From NCBI RefSeq assembly GCF_022376445.1, contig NW_025955321.1, positions 1 through 39,882 of the forward strand: DNA of 39,882 nucleotides, given 5' to 3'. The translations under genes and the position numbers were made by a program. The notes below the pieces were generated by a model, which was given only the letters and a program-made list of their open reading frames with translations, made no database searches and was not told the origin of the DNA. Shown piece by piece: positions 32,382 to 39,882 of this stretch. This DNA is from Fomitopsis serialis (taxonomy: Eukaryota; Basidiomycota; Agaricomycetes; Polyporales; Fomitopsidaceae). Position 1 is the stretch's first letter, and each line of letters opens with the position of its first letter.

Positions 32382-33604
32382 TCAAAAAGTGATAGCCCAG
32401 GGGAACGAGGACGGCGGGGGGTCTATCTTGGGGACCAAGTCTGACTGCTCTCCGGAGGTCCGCGAGCCAGCTGACAGTGCGTCGGCAATGCCTTGATGGG
32501 CATTGACGTAGGCGACTTGGAGTACAGGTGGCGTTCCGCCTGGTCCAGGTGGAAGCAGATCGTTGATATGGGGAGGAAGAAGATCCCTGATGGGTGGAAG
32601 GCGTTGTGCGTCTGGGACCTCGGGATACCTGAGCGGTGGTAGGCGGAGATCGGGCGCAGCATTTGCCGCGTCGAGGTAGTGGTCTTGTTCAACGGGCGGC
32701 GAGGCGCGCCGGCCGAGGTACGTAGAAGAGGTATCCCACCGGGATTCCGTCGTAGAGCATCGGCCCGTGCAGAGGGCGCCCACGCAACCACAGTGTAAGG
32801 AAGCGGACGAGCGGCTAGAAGAACGCGAAGGGCGCGCATCCAGGTGTCCGATAGGCGAAGCATACCGGGGGTCGAGCCGCCTTTCCTCCATGAACGGCGG
32901 CTTCGACCAGTAACTAGTTTTACGTTCGCAGCGTTCCATGATCGCGCGATAGTGTTTGCTGTAGTCATTGGCGTGTACTTGTAAATTGTAGTTGATGAGT
33001 TGACGGAAGTCACGGTCGATCATTTCGATATCGTCGGCCGAGAGAACACCAGTGAGATGTGCCCACCACGCGTCGGCATACTGATATTCAATTGTACCCT
33101 GGATAGTAGCCTATCGCTCAGCGTTCGTTGTTGCGCAGCAAGCAAGCACCGACATACCCTGGCTGCCACGAGGAATGCTCCAAGGAACGTACGCTCGCAT
33201 GCCCAATTCAAAGGCAGCGGTCCCATCGTACTCGACGCTCTCTCCAGGTAGGTGAGACAGGTGAGAATAACAGGCATAGGGACTCCAGATCGTCGAATCA
33301 AGTTCTGCACGAAGTCGCAAAGGAAGGCCGTCTTGAGCACCGGCGCGAGCCACGTCTCCCCGTCGTAGCAAGCGTGGCTTACTGTCCACACAACGCAGTC
33401 GATCAAATAATCTTCGAGCATATATCATCAGTAGAATATACATGCAACCAAAATCGCTGCCCACGCACCGATGACGTCCCAGTTGACCGGGTCGTGGCGC
33501 GGTTCTTCGGCAATGCGACGATGATGTTCGCGTTGGTCGTAAGCTGGCCGTTGTGGGCGCAGCCCGGACGATGTCGCTGATGCAGACAAAGTATAGGTTT
33601 CCAT
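32382..33604 (-). CDS. Cyclin-like protein, tandem paralog 1
   Basis: Three exons (33469-33604, 33158-33411, 32382-33098) give 368 residues. A Ser/Arg/Pro-rich head leads to VNWDVIDYLIDCVVW. A cyclin-box helix set follows: FLCDFVQNLIRRSGVPMPVI, then LTCLTYLERA, FLGAFLVAAR, and MIDRDFRQLINYNLQV. The tail is rich in Pro/Arg/Asp (RDLLPPHINDLLPP). The organisation resembles PCL-type cyclins, but the box is diverged, so a CDK-binding role is inferred only. Its neighbour at 35.0 kb has the same domain order, the same WD.ID motif and the same intron positions and phases. The two arose by tandem duplication and have since diverged strongly. Confidence 0.8.
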
Positions 33605-34996
33605 TCTGAGTGCCCCTCAAGGGAAAGGAGGTGGCGACGATGATGAGAGAGACGGAGTATTCGCCGGCCTTGGATGTCGGTGCTCTGCAGGTGGTTGATA
33701 GATATCAGGGGGGCATCGAAGCCACTCCTGCGTCTCTTTATATCTTGCTTTGACCCTGCAAGCGCCACTACTTGGCCGGCACATGCAGGTGGCCACTTCG
33801 AAAACGTAGTGCATATATGCCGACGCGCAATCGTTGCGGCCATAGACTGATGGCACTGCATCGCTAGCGACAAAGACAAAGCGCAATCGACTGGAACTAG
33901 GGTGCGCTGTCCCGGTCAACTCCGAGTGATTGCGTACGCTCGCTCGAACTCACCTGCCAAATTCGCTACGAGGTGCCTAGTGGCGCGCCACGAGGCGGAT
34001 CGCTTTGACCTACAAGACAACGAGCGTGGTAGCCACGAGGACTGGATCTATGCTCCGTATGATGTGCAACATGAGACTTCTGTCCCTCGTCTGGACGGGC
34101 CAGCTCAAGATCGTGATGTCCCAAGACTCCTGTGAGGTGAGGCTCGATCAGGTTCCGATGCAGTTGCGATGATGACACAAATACTGCCGTTTACTTGCCG
34201 CGCCGCGTATGACTCGGAGAGCATCTGCATCTGCTGGGTTGAGATTCTAGCGTAGAGGCTATGACAGACAGACTCGCTCAGTTCGACTGATATGTTCGAG
34301 TTGAACTTCGGACACGAGGCTACGTATCGGCACCGGCGCCAAACCGCGCGGGGATTGCCCGAAGTGACGCGGCCTGGAAGTAACCTAGTCTCCCCTAGGC
34401 AGACCCTAAAGAAGACCTCTTGGAGTGGGGGAGAGGACGGTCTTCTAAGGAAGTAACCAATATTAATTGCAATTTCTTCGTACTAGCTCTATACATCAAC
34501 GGCAAAAGGCAAGTCACTGTGAGTGCAAAACCACTGGCAGTACAACATAGCATGTGGCACAGCACTGTTACAAGGAATTGAAGGCACAGTGAGTGAGCCA
34601 CTACGATCATTTACGGCCAGCGGCAAGTTGATCGCTCAATCGGTGTCAATGGGTGGCGATCGCCACTAGGTGGAGGTCCAAATAAAATAAACCATTTGCG
34701 TTGTTATGGCGTACGGGGGGTCTAGAGGACGAGGCGCTGTGCTATATGAACGGGTATATATTGGGCGGGGTATCTGAGTAAAGAGACGACAGAGGCATAG
34801 GGCAGTACAAGGCTACTATCAAGGTATGTATGTCGAGCCGCAGACGCTGTCGATGTAGAATGAAACAACGTATGAGACTCTCGTCGCAGTAAGATTCTCA
34901 TAGCCGTGATGCCGGTCACAATGACCAGCGCAGGATGCCTCCCGTCGGGTACGACGTCAGGGATGGGAGCGCCACCGATGCAACGACAGCCTTTGA
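33605..34996. other. Intergenic region between the cyclin paralogs
   Basis: About 1.4 kb. The first part is the promoter of paralog 1 and the end is the 3' untranslated region of paralog 2. I find no conserved coding sequence, repeat or RNA gene. Confidence 0.45.
33735..33742 (-). promoter_or_regulatory. Possible TATA element of cyclin paralog 1
   Basis: TATAAAGA on the minus strand, about 131 bases upstream of the ATG. Cyclin paralog 2 has a similar element 112 bases upstream. Confidence 0.4.
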
Positions 34997-36514
34997 CTAT
35001 CTCTCGTGCCGCTCGTCCTGACTGTGTAACCATGGTCGCGGTGGCGCGCGTCTCAAACGCGGGTCATCATAATGTCGGTCGCGAGAAGGTGGAGGTGTTG
35101 GCTGTAGTGGAGGAGGGTCGTCAGGCGCGAGATCCCGCAGATTTGGCAAGTCCCGTAGAGGAGGCAAGCATGGTGGGTACCGTCCGTGCGAGCGGCGGTA
35201 CCTGTCTCCGCTGTAAGGCGTCCTCAACGAGTGCCTGGATTGCCTTCGAGGAGGGTCATCGTCATGGTCAAGAACATGCTCGCGCGAATCGCGTGCTCTG
35301 CGGCCACTGTACGGATAAGGGTCCCACCGCCTGCGATGCTCAATAGCAGTGTCACCGTGGGAGAGTTGCGCTGCCGTGGATAAGGAACTGATGTACGCTG
35401 GTGTAGGAAGGGGGCGGGGACGACGTGGCGGAGGTGACCGTGACCGTTCACGACCTCCTCGGTTGCCGACGAACGGTGGTAGCGGGCGGCGAGCCTCAGA
35501 ATGCCACGGCGCAGGGGGAGCAGGAAGGAGTGGAGCAGGTGGGTCGACGCGCGGCGACGCAGGGGCTCGGTGTACCCATTGTTCCGGTAGCACGCGCACC
35601 GAGGACGAGGCCATAGGGTATGGTGACTCGACCTGAACGTAGTCGCGGGATATGGGTGCCGACGAAGACGCATGAACACGGTGCGACGACGAGGGGATAA
35701 GGTGCTGCTGGGAAGCGTCGCTTCGAGGGCGCCCGGCTCCAATGGGAGTGGGGTACGTCTTCGGGGACTGCGCGGGTTGCTGGACAGGGTGCGAAGGAAG
35801 CACACCCATCGTTTGGTACCAACCGCCTTTCTTCCTAACGCAAAACTCCATGAGGCCGTCGTAATGGCTCAGGAGCTCTCCCTCCTTGACGCTGAGATCG
35901 TATTCGATTAAAATCAGGAAGTGGCGCTCGACCGTTCGGAGCATCGTCCGGTCGTAGACACTTGCCCACTGCGCCCAGGACGAGAGTGGATAGCAGGCAT
36001 CGTTGAGATACTGAGAAAACGACATAACCGTCAGCACGGTGGCGCCACCAAAAAGACGGTGCGCCTACTTTATGAGCCGTCATCAGCGCCGCCAGCAGCA
36101 GGTCCTCCCCTTCCCATAGCTTATTGAGGCTTGTATGGAGGTTCTTGGCGAACCCCCGCTGAGTCCTCTTGACATATGAGAGGGCGACGAGGAGTGTGCC
36201 CATGTCTACCTGAGACTTTGCGAGTACGTTGCAAGCGAGGTAGCCAAAGAACGCCGTGCTGAGACGATGCGCCTCCTTGTCACGACGATAGGGAGCCAAG
36301 ATGCTTATGATGTACTGAATACAGTAGTCTGTAGCAGCCAAGCTCTCAGTCTTGGGACGGCGAAGATGTGGCGCATGCACTAACCTATGGTATCCCAATT
36401 GATGGGCATCCGTTGTATTTCGAGCAGATGTGGATGGTGAAACCGAGCAGGAATCAGGCTCGACGGCGCGACGGGTTCCTCTGCGGAGGGATGAGTGCGC
36501 GAGGAGTGCTCCAT
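34997..36514 (-). CDS. Cyclin-like protein, tandem paralog 2
   Basis: Three exons (36385-36514, 36069-36328, 34997-36010) give 467 residues. After MEHSSRTHPS and a short polar head comes INWDTIDYCIQYIIS, then FFGYLACNVLAKSQVDMGTL, LVALSYVKRT, LLLAALMTAHKYLNDACYPL and RTVERHFLILIEYDLSV. The last two are a recognisable cyclin box with the alanine-rich AALMTAHKYLND helix. The C-terminal 290 residues are low-complexity, rich in Pro, Arg, Ser and His, with RSRSPPPRRPRP-type stretches. Between the AAR/AHK and the next helix both paralogs have exactly 18 residues, and introns sit at the same two points. It keeps more of the cyclin consensus than paralog 1. The CDK partner is unknown. Confidence 0.85.
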
Positions 36515-36625
36515 TTCAGTGGATTAGTAGATAGATGAGGGATGGGGTGAAGGGTGCTTGCGTGTGCAAGTGCGACGGTTGTAAGATCGTAGATGCCTGC
36601 AGTTCGCAAGGGCGACAGGTAGCAT

Positions 36626-36633
36626 CCTTTATA
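36626..36633 (-). promoter_or_regulatory. Possible TATA element of cyclin paralog 2
   Basis: TATAAAGG on the minus strand, 112 bases upstream of the ATG. Confidence 0.4.
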
Positions 36634-37366
36634 TCGTTCGCTTGGGCCCTCTCTGTATGTGGACTACGCTTTGGCAGTGCTTGCCGGCGATGAACTGTGG
36701 ATTGGTACCGAAGCGCCAGCTTGGACCCTCATCGGCGACGCTTGGGCCTAGGAAGGCAGGCATACACAAAGCGTCGGCCATATCTATGACGACCATATGC
36801 TGAGAACCCATGTCGGAGTACAATAATGCTGGATGGCGCTCACCGCAACCCGGCGTCTACTCTACAATCAGCGCTCTGGCCTTCTAGTGAAGAATTCTCA
36901 CCTGCGTGCTTTACAGCCCGCATACGCTGATGCGCATGCCTGCCCGATGCAGACGCTTTCGGTGAGGTAGGCGGTGTACACGAGGCATGCATGAGGACCG
37001 TAGTATAGCGGCGTGGTGATTCTTCTGAAGAGACCTACAGCAAGCAGCGATGCCGGAGTTCCTGCCCTGCCGTGGAGGCCGCGTAATCCTCACAGACTGA
37101 GAAGAGTGCGTCAACTCACTGGCACCGGCATCGATAATGGAGAGAATGTCAAGTGAGTCAACCCCTCGTTAGTCCGCTCGGCCTCCTTAGACGAGAAAAT
37201 AGGCTGGAAGATTCCAAGATGACGGATCCGACGGAGACGTCTGACGCTCACAATCACACATATGCACGGCGGGCATATCATGGCATGTTTTAATGTGGTG
37301 AGAGTACATATGCTGCCTTAGCGTGCATGCGAGACGATGATAGCAGAATCGACGAAGAGAGACCAA
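36634..37366. other. Intergenic region, nothing recognised
   Basis: Between the cyclin promoter and the stop of eS25. Short open frames only; no supported gene or structure. Confidence 0.45.
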
Positions 37367-37884
37367 TCAGTCCGATCCGCCCGTTGACCGTGCTGAGCAA
37401 TGAGAAGTCAGAGAGTAGTGCATTCCGACAGAGACGGATACGCACTGTAGATCAACTGGCCGCTGTGGTGGACAATCCGCTTGATCTGGCCCTCCTTCTC
37501 CAAATGCCTGATGGCTACCCGTGCCAAGCTCCCGTTCACCTTCAGCCGCTCGATGAGGATGCTCTGGCTGATGAATCGGAAGGTGGGGACCTCCTTCATG
37601 ATGCGGTCGTAGGTGGGCTTGTCGAGGATGACGGCGTGCTGCGCCTTGTCCTTGACCTTGCCCTTCGACCATTTCTTCTTCTTTGCAGCCTTGCTGCTAC
37701 TGGACGCCGCGGGGCTGCCTTAGCCTTGGCCTGGATACAAAATTTATGGTCAGAGACCGCATGTCATCCAGATGGGCATCCGTGCATCCAACACCAACGA
37801 CATGGAAATGGTTCACGTTCATGGAACCGATGCATTACACCTACGGCACAGGACACCCTGTGAGCAAAAATACACACTCACCAT
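37367..37884 (-). CDS. 40S ribosomal protein S25 (eS25), one-base frame discrepancy
   Basis: Three exons are inferred. The start codon stands alone (37882-37884), followed by a 151-nt intron. The main exon is 37446-37730 and the last exon 37367-37392. The core [20 protein letters not shown], then [58 protein letters not shown], is clearly eS25, a small-subunit protein near the head. Expected length is about 105 residues. Between AKAKAAP and [13 protein letters not shown] the frame is off by one. Adding one base to the run gggg at 37711-37714 restores it and makes the total divisible by three. A sequence error in a homopolymer is the simplest reading. The alternative, a truly broken S25 gene, would be tolerable only if another copy exists. 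Confidence 0.9.
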
Positions 37885-38280
37885 TGTCTTGTCGGCCTGT
37901 CGTGAGTGCTGTGGACGGCGAGCGACACTGCAAGGGCGAGTATGGTCTCTACGGACAAGGCCGAGCGGAGCTACAAAATAAACGCCAACAGCGAGCTGCC
38001 GCCACTTCAAGTTCCAGGCCTGGGTTTGTTCTCAGTTGCCGCCACAAACATTGTCGTAACATCGTACTCAAAAAGCCAATATTGCACATAGATCATAAAC
38101 GCAAGCATGTTCATGGCTGCTTGTGACCATACATGTAGTCAATATGTCAGAATTACTTATGTCTTGCGCATCCTCCAAAAGTCCGAACGCGCTTGAGTCC
38201 CATGTAAGTCTTCGAACATACGTCACAAAACACATGGTACTGACCTCCGTTTCTGCCCATCGCCATCATTCGCTCCCGAT
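37885..38280. other. Intergenic region upstream of eS25
   Basis: The promoter and leader of eS25 and the 3' end of the next gene. No further gene seen. Confidence 0.5.
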
Positions 38281-38840
38281 TCACAGCATGCCGCGCAAAT
38301 CAAGCAGAACCTTCTTATCGCGAGATTCGCGACGGAACATCTCGCGATGCTGCTCGTGTTGAACTGCGGACAGTGCGCCCTGAAAATTCGCGGACACTAA
38401 TCTTCCTTCAGCGAACGTCGCCTGATAGCGAGTAGCATCCTCGCATTTGGAATCCGCTAGAGGCCTGATGTGCGAATACAATTGAACACGTTCAGCATCT
38501 GTGAGATTTCTCATGTGCTGTTCATATCTCCGTTGATCGGCCTTGTTGCGTTCCCAGTAAAATTCGGACAGCTTCTTTCCGCCCTGCGACGAAATGAGCG
38601 TAGGATTGCTCCCAAAGGGAGAGCCAGGAAGCGAGATAGGTGGTGTCTTAGCTCCTCTCTTTGACTCGTTTAACGGTCTTGACACTCTCCTTACAGTCAA
38701 GGATCTAGGCCTACCATAGTGGCATTAGAGAATATCGAAATCCAAAGGCCAGGAAAGACTAACTTTGCGGATGTGGCAGCTTGTTGGCGCGTGGGCTTCA
38801 TGATGCCACCTGTTCTCGGAGTTGGGTTTGTCTCCCGCAT
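38281..38840 (-). CDS. Hypothetical protein, two exons
   Basis: I do not recognise this family. Exons 38764-38840 and 38281-38710 around a 53-nt GT-AG intron give 168 residues in one frame. The first 75 residues are basic and Ser/Pro/Gly-rich, likely disordered (TPRTGGIMKPTRQQ, then RRVSRPLNESKRG). From KKLSEFYWERNKADQRRYEQ onward the protein is highly charged and predicted helical: NLTDAERVQLYSHIRP, then ALSAVQHEQHREMFRRESRD. No membrane segment or signal peptide is seen. The consistent splice structure and charged helical character argue for a real gene. The start at 38840 is the first ATG of the frame; the frame extends a little farther upstream without one. Confidence 0.6.
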
Positions 38841-39418
38841 CCGGCTCTTGGTTGTTCTTAAACCGTAGGGGTGATCAAAGCGCAAGTCTACTCAAAGCGA
38901 ATGCTGGCCAAAGCGAGGTCACATAGTGCCACTCACGACGCTTCGATTCGGCTAGTACACACTCTTTCTACTGCCAGTGGTAATGTCGTATGCTACCTAG
39001 CTTCTTCGGGAGGCCGTGCCGTAAAAAGCCCAGTTCAATGTGTTAGATCCAACCAAGATCATGCGGTTGTCCGTAGCGAGACTTATTACTACGCCGCCGA
39101 GACCTTCGTGCAACTCGCCAGCGATCAAATGCTGACGTTGGTACCTTGAAAGCCCGCCTGTTAAGTGTACAGCCTAAGGAAACACATTGCTGCAGTAATC
39201 AATTTAGAGGGTGAGCACCGCGAGACGTGTTGTTGTCCCACAGTTCGTGATTTTACAGCAGCTTGCAGTCATGAACGAGGCGAAGTGAACTGAAACGACT
39301 AGACCTGCCGAATACGGAATGCGTTGACAGAAGCGCGCCTGTCACGGGACTGACGCGCCGAGCGTCGCAGTGCATCCTGACGGTGGCTGCGTCAACCTCC
39401 ACGTCGACCTCGCCGGTC
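38841..39418. other. Divergent intergenic region
   Basis: Between the minus-strand hypothetical gene and the plus-strand glucosidase subunit gene. It should contain both promoters. A plus-strand open frame of about 90 codons is not conserved in character and is not called. Confidence 0.45.
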
Positions 39419-39882
39419 ATGCTGTGGCTTGTGCTGATTCTACCCATCCCCGCGCTCGCTGGCATCGAGAAGACCCGTGGGGTACCTCCATCTCTCACTT
39501 CTCGGTACCAGTCGCCTGGTTCGGACTCGGCCCTGTGGTCGTGCCTCGACGGGTCTAAGTCCATCCCATGGTCTGCCGTGAATGATGATTATTGTGATTG
39601 TTCGGATGGGAGCGACGAACCAGGTGTGCACTGGTACTGGCGCTGTCCTAATACTTGGCTCACATGAAGTTCTCAGGAACTGGAGCATGCCCTAACAGTC
39701 TGTTCTACTGCGTGAACGAGGGCCATATCGGCTCTTTGATTCCCAGCACGCGGGTGGGAGACGGACTGTGTGGTATGTGGTTTTATGAATCACTCATATG
39801 TGTGCTAATTGCATTGTTTCCAAGAGCCTGAATGCTGTGATGGCTCTGATGAGCAGGTTTGTGCCCGAACATCTGTAAGGAG
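39419..39882 (+). CDS. Glucosidase II beta subunit, N-terminal part (cut by window end)
   Basis: Exons 39419-39623, 39677-39772 and 39825 to the end. The ATG starts a signal peptide (MLWLVLILPIPALAG). The mature N-terminus follows: KTRGVPPSL, WSCLDGSKSIPWSAVNDDYC, CSDGSDEPG, GTGACPNSLFYCVNEGHIGS, LIPSTRVGDGLCEPECCDGS. The paired cysteine-rich LDLa-like repeats are diagnostic of the glucosidase II beta (PRKCSH) N-terminus, which binds the catalytic alpha subunit in ER N-glycan trimming. After GSDEQ the conserved CPNICKE appears in a different frame. One added G in the gg run at about 39861 would restore GSDEQGLCPNICKE. Either a sequence error or a true lesion; the remaining gene lies outside. 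Confidence 0.9.

Noticed and set aside
37731..37881. snoRNA in the long eS25 intron
   Set aside because: A ctga near the 3' end and a ggatgaca word are present, but there is no proper box C near the 5' end and no terminal stem.
1..39882. Transposons, tRNA genes, rRNA, viral genes
   Set aside because: No transposase, reverse transcriptase or integrase motifs, no long terminal repeats, and no B-box-bearing cloverleaf were found on either strand.

Overview
The window is nuclear DNA from a filamentous basidiomycete, probably a wood-decay Agaricomycete. The protein genes are dense and on both strands. They are cut by many GT-AG introns, mostly 45-65 nt long, and start from ATG. A kinase-like gene of a type I know from mushroom genomes sits beside conserved eukaryotic genes: uL2, eS25, a glucosidase II beta subunit and PCL-type cyclins. 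I see no prokaryotic, viral or transposon gene, no tRNA or rRNA gene and no CRISPR array. The lineage call is an inference; the sequence alone does not name the species.

Layout. 0.8-2.2 kb: a protein-kinase-like gene broken by an 11-bp tandem duplication. 3.1-4.7 kb: a PCL1/2-type cyclin. 5.2-6.3 kb: an SH3-domain adaptor. 6.9-10.1 kb: a very Gln/Met-rich protein with an SSXT (SS18/GIF-type) helix near its middle. 11.7-12.7 kb: ribosomal protein uL2. 13.4-22.8 kb: a tandem array of short-chain dehydrogenases (SDRs). It consists of three diverged copies of a block holding one 'type I' and one 'type II' SDR, followed by a further intact SDR. 23.4-25.5 kb: an FGGY carbohydrate kinase (D-ribulokinase type). 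26.5-30.1 kb: one intact SDR on the plus strand among three decayed SDR relics. 30.6-31.5 kb: a TDP2-like endonuclease/exonuclease/phosphatase. 32.4-36.5 kb: two tandem paralogous cyclin-like genes. 37.4-38.8 kb: ribosomal protein eS25 and an unknown small protein. 39.4 kb to the end: the first exons of glucosidase II beta.

The main story is birth and death in the SDR array. All three type I copies keep an open frame, the same four-exon structure and the catalytic Ser/Tyr/Lys. All three type II copies are broken, each differently: a 43-bp perfect inverted duplication, two internal deletions, and loss of everything but the C-terminus. Five intact SDR genes and six relics lie around the ribulokinase. 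This could be a polyol/pentose cluster, but that is speculation.

Three unrelated conserved genes (SSXT protein, eS25, glucosidase II beta) each need one extra base in or beside a G/C run to read through. That pattern suggests assembly error, so small frame breaks elsewhere should be read with caution. Nothing here is clearly a new molecular system. The most unusual items are the SDR array with its different disabling events and the inverted duplication.
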